A stretch of DNA of 64,000 nt from Argyresthia goedartella (Eukaryota > Arthropoda > Insecta > Lepidoptera > Argyresthiidae): positions 28,831,715-28,895,714 of the forward strand of contig OX463829.1 of assembly GCA_949825045.1 (NCBI GenBank), written 5' to 3'. The position numbers and the translations under genes were made by a program. Under the pieces are notes generated by a model that saw nothing but the letters and a program-made list of their open reading frames with translations, made no database searches and was not told the DNA's origin. Below, piece by piece: positions 21,261 to 31,390 of this stretch (within the stretch, counting starts at the first letter, position 1; each line of letters starts with the position of its first letter).

Positions 21261-21544
21261 CGGCCTTACTTATAAAAAAGTAAATTCACGTGTTTTGTCC
21301 TTTACACAATACTATACACAAATCGAAATATACTACTATTTGCATGCTGTAGAAATATAGCTGAATAAGGAACTTCTAATATTATTAACATACGATATGT
21401 CTACCTAATTTCATAAGCAAATAAACGAATCTTGAATCTTGAATCTTGAATCTTTTCACACGTCGACTAAATGTCAAATGTCAAAGCAAGACAAAACACT
21501 GAATTAACTAAAGAGTTAATTTACTTGTTTATAAGTAAGGCCGT
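21261..21544. mobile_element. Inverted-repeat element nested in 21036-21857
   Basis: Left end CGGCCTTACTTATAAAAAAG and inverted right end CGGCCTTACTTATAAACAAG match for about 28 bases. Inside is a LINE-like tail (TTGAATC)n at 21428-21453. It has no ORF. Confidence 0.65.
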
Positions 21545-21649
21545 AGCTGTTTAAGGTGCTCAATTAATGTACCAAAAATAATTACCGTACAATACCCTTG
21601 ACATAGCAAAAATAAATCTCTAATGGTCTAAACTTGAATTGCAAACGAA

Positions 21650-21780
21650 ATACCAGGGCAAACACTGCGGTAGCTTAGGTGAAGACTAGAGAGGGCGAGC
21701 GCAGCGAAGCCCCCGAATAGTCTTCGTGTCAGATTGACATGTAAGAACAAAAGAAACGTAAATTCTAAACCCTGTCGGTC
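21650..21780 (+). repeat. GCGAAG hairpin repeat, diverged copy
   Basis: CACTGCGGTAGCTTAGGTGA, then GAGCGCAGCGAAGC, then TTCGTGTCAGATTGACATGT follow the layout of the copies at 43375-43460, 51325-51430, 53405-53505 and 61470-61554. In the best copies GAAGGGTAAAGGGGG pairs with CCCCCTTTATCCTTC around a GAGCGAAGCGAAG loop; here the arms have changed to GACTAGAGAGGGC and CCCCGAATAGTC, which still partly pair. Confidence 0.55.
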
Positions 21781-22137
21781 TGGTTTACTATCTGTCGATA
21801 ATTGATCGACTAACGCGTTAGTTTATCAACTAACGGTTTTGACTATCTTACGGTGACATAGATACCCTGAGTCTTTCATCCGAAAGGAGATGTAAACTAT
21901 ACAATTCACCAGGTTAAAAACTTAAAAAAACCGATTTAAAGTCCCCGGTCGGGATGCGAATGACGTCATACTCGGAGACAAGGCTACGAAATCTGCCTGA
22001 GTGACGGTCTAGCCCACCCACACCCACACGTACTGCACGACATAGACGAATACACGTACGGCACGGTACTTACTTATAGACAGATCGGTATTGAGGTAAA
22101 AAAAAAATAAAATTAAAAACTGGATCGAGAACCCCCT

Positions 22138-22290
22138 CCTTTTTAGGGTTCCGTACCCGAAGGGTGCCAAACGGGACCCTATTACTAAGCATCCGCTGTC
22201 CGTCCGTCCGTCCGTCTGTCACCAGGCTGTATCTCATGAACCGTGATAGTTAGTCATGAAATTTTCACAGATGATGAATTTCTGTTGCCG
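22138..22290 (+). repeat. GTCC dispersed repeat, partial copy
   Basis: It has TTTTTAGGGTTCCGTACCCG, GGGACCCTATTACTAAG, (GTCC)n and CCAGGCTGTATCTCATGAAC, then a GAAATTTTCACAGATGATGA segment. It matches 56345-56520. The rest, 22290-22810, has a T-run at 22654 and no recognised feature. Confidence 0.65.
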
Positions 22291-22813
22291 CTACAACAAG
22301 TCGGTTAATGGATGTCTTATTTTTTTTTATAATTTTAAATTAACACCCCCGTGACGTCTCTTGCTCAGTTTTGGAACGGTTGTAGTTGAGGCTATAATAT
22401 CAATATCTGTTTACGTTCCGACTGACATCTGCGTTATCGACTGACAGGAGAACTGTTGATACTTGACAGTTTTACAGAACAGCCAACTTAACGGCGAAGT
22501 GAATTTGAACCAACTATACGCCGCGCCGTAGAGGACGAATGAAGTACGTTACGTTTTTTACGGATATTTCAGAAATCCTGTAATATTTAGTGACGGGAGC
22601 AACATAATGTAGCAAGGAAGCTATCTCGAAATGGTTTTCTAAGTTTGGTACCTTTTTTTTTTTTTTCACACGGCCCATTATGAAATATGTCATACATCGC
22701 AAGTAAAGGAAAAAACCTTAAGCCGTAAATTGGTAGTTCCTTCAAAAAAATGCGATTTGTGCGGAGTCCTCAGCCGGATTTTTTGCTGATTCCCGCTGTT
22801 CGCTAAGAGCATC

Positions 22814-23254
22814 AGCTGTTCACGCTGGCCCCAGGATCACTAGCATACCCATGAACTAACTTAGCTGTTCACGCTGGCCCCAGGATCACTAGCATACCCA
22901 TGAACTAACTTAGCTGTTCACGCTGGCCCCAGGATCACTAGCATACCCATGAACTAACTTAGCTGTTCACGCTGGCCCCAGGATCACTAGCATACCCATG
23001 AACTAACTTAGCTGTTCACGCTGGCCCCAGGATCACTAGCATACCCATGAACTAACTTAGCTGTTCACGCTGGCCCCAGGATCACTAGCATACCCATGAA
23101 CTAACTTAGCTGTTCACGCTGGCCCCAGGATCACTAGCATACCCATGAACTAACTTAGCTGTTCACGCTGGCCCCAGGATCACTAGCATACCCATGAACT
23201 AACTTAGCTGTTCACGCTGGCCCCAGGATCACTAGCATACCCATGAACTAACTT
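22814..23254. repeat. Nine identical 49-bp tandem repeats
   Basis: The unit begins AGCTGTTCACGCTGGCCCCA and ends CCCATGAACTAACTT. Nine head-to-tail copies start at 22814, 22863, 22912, 22961, 23010, 23059, 23108, 23157 and 23206. I see no base difference among them. The borders are sharp: the last copy runs directly into GAAACGTAC. The unit length is not a multiple of three and no long frame crosses it, so it is not coding. Confidence 0.95.
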
Positions 23255-23875
23255 GAAACGTACTTATAATATAAGATCTACCAACAGATGTCCTAAGTAA
23301 AGGTAATACTATACAGGTGCTATTTGAGCCACAAGATAATCGAACCGCTTATTACGCAATAGACACAAACAGGTGTAACTACTTCGCAGTCATGTTGCTT
23401 GAGTCACCCAGTCATTATTAACCAGTTTAGATGCAAGTTAAGTGATGGCTTAAATATGTATAAAGTTAAAACACAATATACATGCATGCTGTACATATTG
23501 GCCTTGCCTTACTAGAATGGTGGGATAAGGATTGGAATCAGTTAGGTTACATTTATATACTTACATAACAGAGCGTCACTCGTTTTCCCACACGGGTTGA
23601 CAGAAGCACAATTGTACCGACATTAATTGGGCTAGCCTAGCCTAGATTGAATATATGAGGTAGTCCACGAATAGCACCTGTCTGAATAGCACCTAGCCTA
23701 GTCCAGCATTGATTGGTTTGTTACAATTATTTGGTCATTTGTTAAATATAATGTTATGGGTTATCAGCACCTAGAACATAAGTTATCGTCAAGTTTGATA
23801 CTGTCGTCAGTATGTAGAAAAGAGTCGTAAGTATGTAGAATTAATGAAAATATAAAGAAATAAAATCCCCCGCTT
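23255..23875. other. No supported gene; SINE C scrap
   Basis: Bases 23575-23640 carry a degraded minus-strand piece of SINE family C (GTTTTCCCACACGGGTTGAC, GCACAATTGT). Tandem AGCCTAGCCTAG lies at 23632. Nothing else is recognised. Confidence 0.4.
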
Positions 23876-24510
23876 AAGGTTAGAACTTTGCACTGAACCG
23901 ATTTTAATAAAATATATCTAAGAACCATCGTGGTGAAGTCTTTTACCAGCTACGAAAAACCACATTAAAATCCGTCCACAGGTTTGACCGCAATTCCTTG
24001 TTAAGCTGATAATTTACAAACTATTTTAACAAAACATATCTGAGAAGTAACGTAATAAAGTCTACCACCAACTTCAAAAGACCGCATCAAAATCCGTCCA
24101 CCCCTTTGACCACTATTCCTTGTTAAATTCAAACCTTTGAACAACTGAACCTATTTTTACAAAACGTTTTTAAGATACATCGCAGTAAAGTCTATTACCA
24201 ACTAGTGGAAACCGCACAAAAATCCATCCACCCGTTCGACCGCTATTCTTAGTTTACCAGATAACCTTCGAACTACTGAACCGATTTTAATAAAAAATAT
24301 CAAGGTACCATCGCAGGAACGTCTACTACCCTACACAGAACACCAAATCAAAATCCGTCCACCCGTTCGACCGCTATTATTAGTTTACCAGATAACCTTC
24401 GAACTACTGAACCGATTTTAATAAAACATATCAAAGAACCATCGCTGGAACGTCTACTACCCTTTACAGAACACCGAATCAAAATCGGTCCACCCGTTCT
24501 ACCGCTAGGG
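23876..24510. repeat. Diverged ~130-bp tandem array
   Basis: Five units start near 23893, 24018, 24145, 24276 and 24409. Each has a version of CTGAACCGATTTTAATAAAA, then AGAACCATCG and TCTACTACC, then AAAATCCGTCCACCCGTTCG. The last two units are most alike, which fits local duplication. A single related unit lies at 51535-51630. Confidence 0.7.
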
Positions 24511-24514
24511 TGCC

Positions 24515-24770
24515 TCGGACAGACACCGGCACAACAACATACCGACTCACCGACACAACAACACACCGACTCACCGACACATATCGATCAACAGTCGCTT
24601 CAGATTTATAACTCCCCACTTTTGTTCAGTGGTTAAAGAACTGCAAACGAAACAGCTTCACACACAGTGCTATGTAGATAAGTATTTCCATACATGTACT
24701 GTGATGTGATGTGTTATGAAGTCCCGACTCCCGACCAGCATCGACCAGCATCGACCAGCATCGACGGCTC
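24515..24770. repeat. Two short minisatellites
   Basis: ACAACAACACACCGACTCACC-type units repeat at 24530-24590. A 10-bp unit (CGACCAGCAT) occurs about four times at 24734-24770. Confidence 0.6.
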
Positions 24771-24849
24771 TCTAGATGGAAGGCAATCTTCCTTTGTGCT
24801 TTGCACGCAAGACAATTTGTGAATACCAAAGTAATTTCCTTAGCCTTCA

Positions 24850-25495
24850 CGCTTCTGCTGCTATTGATGCTTTATTTTACTTCCATTTCCTAAGAGATAC
24901 AAACAACAAAACAAAAAACAGAGTAACATGCCTTATCCAGAAGCTTTGAAATTTCCCGTTGAACAATTTAAAACTATTTAAAATTAGCTTAAGCAAAAAT
25001 ATTGAGGAGAATAATAAAAAGGCCGAATAATCGACGAATCGACGAATGACCATGAAAAAAATACTTAATTGGGTGACAAAATTACTGATGTGGGCGACTA
25101 AATTACTGAATGGTTTAGCCACGGCTTATTGGCTAAATAAAGACTCTGCGGATGAAGTGGTGGGTCAGGGTAGGTGAAGGGTAAGCCTTTATCCTTCGTG
25201 TTAGGTTGAACATATAAGAACGACAAAATCCAACGCTGTTATTCAAATTAAGGTTTTCAAGATGCTGTTTTTAGATTTCTAGTCGCGCAATTCACTACTT
25301 TTGTCAGACGAAGCCAGTGTTACGAGACGCGCTCATTTCTGTCGCTTTTCAGTAATTTAGTCAGGCGAAACCAGTATTTTTGCCAAGAAAATAGTGGATT
25401 TATAGTCATACGTTAACTACTACCCTTATTTGGACGACAAGAACGCGGAGTTAAACTTACTCAGCACAGTACTCGCTGTCAGGACTATATTTGTT
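24850..25495. other. No supported gene
   Basis: A clipped copy of the GCGAAG hairpin repeat lies at 25150-25235 (AGGTGAAGGGTAAG and TTTATCCTTCGTGTTAGGTT, with the loop deleted). Otherwise it is AT-rich with no gene. Confidence 0.35.
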
Positions 25496-25497
25496 CC

Positions 25498-26045
25498 TGT
25501 ATATTTATTTATTTATTTATTTACTGATTACAGAGTTTACAGCACATACGATACAAATAAGACAAAAAGGTAAACTTATCTTTGGCCAATTACAAACTCT
25601 CATTATTAAAGACTAAGCAGGTATGATAGAAAGCATACAGTTTACATTAAAAAGAAAAATTAAATTAAGTCAAAAATTAAATTAAATTACATCAAAATTA
25701 CATTATTATGGTTATGTGAGTGAGTGTGTGTATATGGGACTATGTGTATGTGAGTGTATATTTATTGATAATATGTTAATTAATATTGATAATTGATAAG
25801 TAAATTTTTGTACTATTTAAGCACAAACTATTTTTAAAAGGGATCTAAAAATCAATATGTGGGAATGTCTTTGCCCACCTCCTCCACGGGGTGGTACAAT
25901 GTAGAGAAGAGATAAAAAATACGCTTTCTAACTATGTTGTCAATAATAATAATAATTCTTTATTGCACAGAAAACACAATGGAAAAAATACAACGAACAA
26001 TATGCAAAGGTGAGCTTGTTTCTAAAAAGAAATTTCTTACAGCTA
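25498..26045. mobile_element. Cluster of LINE 3' tails
   Basis: A (TTTA)n run at 25502-25525 starts a minus-strand tail. Bases 25835-25915 match the 3' UTR of the 7.0-kb LINE family in plus orientation (AAAAGGGATCTAAAAATCAA). Bases 25955-26045 are a minus-strand CR1-like tail, whose stem has changed to TTTCT-AGAAA but still pairs. There is no coding part. Confidence 0.5.
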
Positions 26046-26104
26046 AATTCAATATCTACGAAAATAAAGACATAGACGTAATAGTAGTTTTGGTACGTTT
26101 TTAA

Positions 26105-26475
26105 ACAAAGTCAAAGTACTTTATTACTGTAGATATTTACATATACTTAGCAAACGTCATTTTTTGCCGCTTCTCTACATTGGACCACTGTGGGAGGAGA
26201 AGGGCGTAGAAACTCCCACACATTGATATTTAGATCTCTTTTAAAAATTGGTTGGCTTAACTAATACAAATATGAAAAATTTAATTATTATGATTAATAA
26301 GCAGGAATAAATAATTACAAAATTATTAACAGCAAGGTCTGTGTTGATCTAGATTAACCCCATACAGTCCTGTCATTTAAGTAATCTTGAACATGGTGAT
26401 ATTCCTGTTTCGACAAAGTCGCATCAACATGCTTTTTAAATTGCTCAAATGACAATTTTAGTAACAATAACAAAA
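26105..26475 (-). pseudogene. LINE 3' fragment with ORF2 C-terminus
   Basis: It is a close relative of 6957-7365: the minus-strand frame has FEQFKKHVDATLSKQEYH and ends DYLNDRTVWG, followed by the same 3' UTR with CTGTGGGAG near 26190 and a near-complement CTCCCACAC. It starts with (AAAGTC)n. It is a 5'-truncated, dead copy. Confidence 0.65.
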
Positions 26476-26689
26476 TCTATGTTTTGAATCCTAAGAACAA
26501 TTTTTACCATTGGCTGGTGAAGTGCTTTATCAATCACTGAATACTCAATGAACCCACCTAACAGCCATTAGTTGCCATGCTATATAAGTCATCCGAGTAA
26601 TATGATCTCAGAGCATTGATCCTTCCAGACATAAATAGACCACAAAATCACAGACGCCTTTAATACCCAACATTTTAAACTCTGCTCGT

Positions 26690-26815
26690 AGTTGCGGCGA
26701 TGGGCTAGCCCCCTGTCCCCCAAAATAGACTATTGAATAACTGGCTAAAAGTGGGCAAAATTGTGCCTCTGCCACCCCTTATAGAAAACGACGTGACGCG
26801 TGTGTGTGTATATGA
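26690..26815 (+). mobile_element. SINE family C, 3' part
   Basis: GTTGCGGCGATGGGCTAGC, then CTGGCTAAAAGTGGGC and TTGTGCCTCTGCC match 8140-8260. The tRNA-like head is missing. A (GT)n tail follows at 26800. Confidence 0.6.
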
Positions 26816-27219
26816 ATATCTCAATAGTCTATTTCGGTAGGAAGTGCTCTGAAGGGCATGGTTGAGGTCGATGACCCGACCTGCTATGCTATCTCCTCCT
26901 ATAACTCCTACGCTTTTTGATGGTACGATTCTTCAGGCTCTGCAACCGTAGCACATGGAGGTTATTCGCCATTATTTTCACAGGCTGTATTTAACATTTT
27001 ATTCTACAGCCCATGATTCATGTCTTCCACGCTCCCACGTCTTCAAGCTTGATGCTGCGTCGCCTGTACTATCACGCTATGATGCGAGTAGTACAGTGTA
27101 GTATTCTACGTAGTCCCAGCAACTGAGGTCCGTTGTGAAAGGTCAAGTCTCGGTGCGGAATGCGGACAGGGTTGAGCCACACCGACCTTTTGTTCTGGGT
27201 TCAGGAGCTCAGGATTGCG

Positions 27220-27530
27220 GGTCAGTGACTGATTTGTTCACCTTGTAGCTTCCGAAACCAAAATCTGTGTCGTAACTGTCGGATATGTTGTGTGCGTGTG
27301 TGTGTGTTGGTGAGCTTGTTAGGTAGTACCAACTTCACAGACAAACTAGGGGCGGCACGCAGGCGGGCGTCGGCGTTCGAAATTTGAATGTCATAATTTA
27401 TCAAAAATTGAATGAACGTTTCAATATTCAGATAAGAAATGAGTTTTTACCAAGTAGTATGGTTTATGCTGGTCGTAACGTGCGGTTTTTGGACGCAGTA
27501 AATAGGGTTTATGATACAGTGTAGATAATA
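27220..27530 (+). repeat. Composite foldback repeat, second unit only
   Basis: It contains GTACCAACTTCACAGACAAA, GGCGTCGGCGTTCGAAATTT, AGTTTTTACCAAGTAGTAT and CGTAACGTGCGGTTTTTGGA in the same order as 57150-57345. The inner hairpin has changed to ATTGAA...TTCAAT. A (GT)n tract at 27285-27310 interrupts one side. Confidence 0.6.
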
Positions 27531-28005
27531 GTACATTATGATATAAGAGTGCAAAGTTGGTTTTGAATCACGAGGCGGTATTATTCGCGCGAGCCTTTGA
27601 CGAGCGTGAAAAGTAAACCGAGTGTCTAATGATAATGACCAATGCACTGCACACGTGTTTTATACAACGTTTTTCAATACACTAACTAGTTTTGTTTTTC
27701 TGCACGCCACGCGCTCAATAAACGGCACTGGCAAAACCGCTAAACAGCCTATAAAAATAATTATTAGATTTCGCAAATTAATTTAATTACTGGAAAAAAA
27801 AACTGATGAAATAATAATAAAAAATTGATGATTGTATGATGTAACGTCCGAATTTTCACTGTAATAACCTTAAAAAGGTTATTTATTCACAAAGAAAAAA
27901 ATACTAGTGCCTAATAACCTCCATAATGAACCTAAATGCGTTGCCATAAGAGTCATTTTGCGAGCAAGTGGGTTAAAATCGTTTACATCACATACATTGC
28001 TGCTG
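27531..28005. other. No supported gene
   Basis: A small hairpin GTAATAACCTTAAAAAGGTTATT lies at about 27862. Nothing else is recognised. Confidence 0.3.
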
Positions 28006-28009
28006 GCCA

Positions 28010-28195
28010 CACTAGCATACCCTGTGACCTAAGAACCAGGAATAGCGACGTCACAAACATAAAAAAAAACTAGACCTGGGGTTTTTTCTTTGTCCCTGGC
28101 CGGGATTTGAACCCGGCAACTCTCGCTTGTGGGAATCAATCATACTTTGTATCGATGATCACATTTGTGACGCTAACTTGTCCACGACAGAAACT
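28010..28195 (-). mobile_element. tRNA-derived SINE (family A)
   Basis: On the minus strand it has B-box GGTTCAAATCCCGG, then GGGACAAAGAAAAAACCCC, GTGACGTCGCTATTCCTGG and GGTATGCTAGTGTGG. It is the same layout as 53570-53765. Confidence 0.7.
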
Positions 28196-28551
28196 GGCTT
28201 GCCTACCATGTAACTGACAAACATTTACGTATAATGGCACCTAAACAATAAAATACAGTAACTAACACTAGTTTTTTAGGAAACCAATTTTAATTTCGTT
28301 AGACCTCAAAATTCACACTGTTAGTGCCCGCATCCACACAGTTTCCTTATAGCTACCTGCCACTTGGACTTCAGCCAAGTACGAGTCCCATTTGTGATTC
28401 CGCACAAGAAGGCTGCGGTGTGGTGGCCGGGCACGTGGCATGCATGCCGATGGGGGTTCGTGCTTTGTGCTCGTCTCTCGCAAGTCATGACTGCGCTCGC
28501 GCCTCGTTTTAGACGTGAGTTGCTTAGACTCGGATGATATTGCTGGGTAGG

Positions 28552-29040
28552 TAGCTCTCACCTCCATCAAGCCATGCATTCATCGTCGTAAAAAAAGAAA
28601 GCCATTTTAAAGGGATTGTGCATTTTTAGCTTCTATAACCAACTGTAAAGTTGTATCAGGTGTAGTCGTATTTTAGGGGGCTGTTAGATATATAAATACC
28701 TTGGAATAAATACCTAGCTCTCACCTCCATCATGCCATGCAAACATCGTCGTAAAAAAGAAAGCCATTTTAAAGGGATTGTGCATTTTTAGCTTCTATAA
28801 CCAACTATTAAGTTGTATCAGGTGTAGTCATATTTTAGGGGGCTGTTAGATATATAAATACCTTGGAATAAATACCTAGCTCTCACCTCCATCAAGCCAT
28901 GCATACATCGTCGTAAAAAAAGAAAGTCATTTTAAAGGGATTGTGCATTTTTAGCTTCTATAACCAACTATTAAGTTGTATCAGGTGTAGTCATATTTTA
29001 GGGGGCTGTTAGATATATAAATACCTTGGAATAAATACCT
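28552..29040. repeat. Three tandem copies of a ~162-bp unit
   Basis: Copies start at 28552, 28715 and 28877 with TAGCTCTCACCTCCATCA and end with ATAAATACCTTGGAATAAAT. They differ by a handful of substitutions; copies 2 and 3 are nearly the same. The array ends directly at the SINE that starts at 29040. Confidence 0.85.
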
Positions 29041-29278
29041 TGGACACTATTTACACACATTGATCTAGCCCCAAACTAGGATTCCCTGTATATTGGGAAC
29101 TAGACAACGATACACATACTTATATAAATAAATATTATACTTAGATAGATAAACAACCATGACTAGGGTACAAACATCCGTTCTCATCAAACAAATATTT
29201 GCCCCCACCGGGACTTGAACTTGGGACCCTTGGCTTCGTAGGCAGGGTCACTGCCGATTCGGCCATTCGGGTCGTCAG
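29040..29278 (-). mobile_element. tRNA-derived SINE (family B)
   Basis: It is a full-length copy on the minus strand: head CGAATGGCCGAATCGGCAGT, B-box-like AAGTTCAAGTCCC, body GGGGGCAAATATTTGTTTGA and a 3' end GTGTGTAAATAGTGTCC. Confidence 0.75.
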
Positions 29279-29287
29279 ACATAAACC

Positions 29288-29412
29288 TAAACAACTTTCA
29301 CTATGAAGCCGATTTGATCAGAGCAACTTTATTTTTCATACATTAAGCTGATTTGTATGGGGAAGTGAAAAATATGGTTGCTCTCATCAAATCGGTTACA
29401 TAGTCAAAGTTG
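29288..29412. mobile_element. Palindromic MITE
   Basis: The left arm AACTTTCACTATGAAGCCGA and the inverted right arm AACTTTGACTATGTAACCGA continue to match for about 48 bases (TTTGAT(C/G)AGAGCAAC), so the whole 120-bp element folds into one hairpin. It has no ORF. Confidence 0.7.
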
Positions 29413-29439
29413 CTGAGTATGATGCCCCCCCCTAAAATA

Positions 29440-30365
29440 TGACTAAACCTTTCTGTTTCAGCCTGTGTAGTATGTGAACTTTTTCGTATTTATTTATTAT
29501 AACGAGCCTACTATGTCCTACTGCTGGGCAAGGCAGAGCGGTCTCCCTCCAGTTCTTATCCCACAGACACAACTCATCACTCCATCTCTTCCTGGGTCGG
29601 CCAGTTCGTTTCTCTTTGCTTTTTCTGGAAGCCAGTCTGTGGCTTCTTGGCCCAACGATTCGGGAGCATTCGAGCAACGTGGCCGGCCCAGTCCCACATT
29701 AATTGGGCAGCCTTCTGAGCCCCATCTATTAACCTTTGTCCGGGAGCGCAGCTCTGTATTCCGAATCCGGTCTAAAAGCCGAACAGAATGCTCTCCATGT
29801 TTCTCTGACGAGCCCCGAGTTTGAACCTTTGCGTGACAGTCAAAGACCAGGTCTGTGCACCGCTCCTGGGCTGGTGTCTACGGAAGTTATCCCTTCATGA
29901 GCTCCCTCATAGACCGAAAGCTTTTTTAGGCATTGTCGACGCGTCTATCCACTTCTGTGTCTTGTCGCACCTGGAAAGGCCTTAAAGGTAGATTGATTCC
30001 TTTGCAAATCTCATCCCATCCACTTCCACCATATGCTCCTTGCTGTTAGACATGACCTTGGTCTTCGATATGTTCATGCTAAATGCGACCCCGAGGCTTG
30101 CATGGCTGAATTGTTGCAGCATAGTCTGTAGCTACGTAAGTGAATTAGAAAACAGAACTACATCATCGGCGAAACGAAGGCCTGTGAGCTTCACCTCGTC
30201 TTCGTCTATCCCCTGCTCTCCCAATCCGGCTCTCACAAGAGTGAAGACATCTTCTGACACGCTGGTAAATAATTTGGGGGAGAAAAGATCGCCCTGCTTG
30301 ACGCCCCTTTCATTTCGAAAGGAATTTAGTTGTACTTTATCTTACGGAGTGGAAATCACTAACTA
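29440..30365 (-). pseudogene. RTE-type LINE reverse transcriptase fragment
   Basis: On the minus strand it shows RGVKQGDLFSPKLFTSVSED, then the catalytic FADDVVLFS at about 30150-30175, then a thumb-like part (SMNISKTKVMSN) and, further on, an RTE C-terminal part with GRPRKRWSDELCLWD. In-frame stops (for example TAG just after the FADD segment) and frame changes make it non-functional. The 5' half is missing. Confidence 0.75.
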
Positions 30366-31025
30366 AAAAGTCTATTGCTTCAGGTTCAGCGTTTTGCGCT
30401 AACAATCTAGCTATCTATAGGTAGGTACATAGATGTAGGTCGTTGGTCAAATGAGTCAATGTAAAAAAAACATCGCTGGATAAAATTACGATCAAGCTCC
30501 GAGGGAAATGTAAAGCTTTAATTACTATTCAATTAATTACATTAGGGATTCAGTGTGTACCATTCAAAGGCTATTCTGAGGATATAGTTCCAATACCCGT
30601 TTTTGATTCAACTGCAGTACAGAACTTCGGAATAACTACGCGAATTTTAATTTCTATCAGTTCATTTACATTCAAACTGTCTTCATCACGTTTCCATTCC
30701 CTCAGTCAGATCGGAGCCCCTCGAATCATTGTAAATCTAGTTCGAAACACTGCCAACAGATGTCACTATCCAACTCCTGACTCGCGCTGTTGAGATTTTC
30801 TCGCTGCGAATGACTACCGCGGCTTACTCTATTTCACGCCTCAACCGAACGGGCGTGGAATCTTGGGGTTTGTGTTGCACCAGGAGAGTGTTACTTACCT
30901 TACGCCGTATAGTATTTTTGGCGGTGGGGACTGCGTTCGCGCCGTCCCCCTCATATATTCCTGACAATTGTCTACATGCACAAATACATATAGAACTAAG
31001 AAACGCCAACAAAAAATAAGCTCTC
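30366..31025. other. No supported gene
   Basis: This unique-looking sequence lies between the RTE fragment and the Harbinger element. Open frames at 30810-31019 on both strands are short and mirror each other, so they are not convincing. Confidence 0.3.
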
Positions 31026-31390
31026 TAACACTCGGTTGCAGAAAAGTTCATTACTTCACTCCATTAACTAAACCTGCTTTAGAGATAAAGTACTAGTTAT
31101 TGTTACATACGTTGCAGAAAGCCATTTCTGTCTCAAGTTATAGTTAGTTAGCTAAAGCGGGCATTAAAACAGCGTACTCTGTGGTTGTTGAATCTATTCA
31201 TCAAATGACTGAATGGTTGCGCTTTGTTTCCTTGACTTTTTCAAATTACGGACGAAAATGCGTGATCAAAACGCATTTTCAAAATAATATGTAATGTCAA
31301 TGTCAAATGTTACCTACATGTTTCTTTTGGACAATTTTGGATTGGATTGTTGTTTATCGTAATCATAATAAAGCTAACGAGCTCAGGAAA

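Larger units (their letters stand above)
21036..21857. mobile_element. Element with ~80-bp terminal inverted repeats
   Basis: The left end GTCACCGTAAGATTGTCAAA and the inverted right end GTCACCGTAAGATAGTCAAA match over roughly 80 bases with few changes, including ACCGTTAGTT(A/G)ATAAACT and ATCGAC(C/A)GATAGTAAAC. The interior has no transposase ORF, so it is non-autonomous. A further GTTAGTTGATAAACTAACGG block at about 21148 repeats part of the end. I do not see a clear target duplication, and the superfamily is unknown. Confidence 0.75.

Noticed and set aside
22814..23254. CRISPR-like array
   Set aside because: The 49-bp units are directly head to tail with no unique spacers, and the sequence is eukaryotic.
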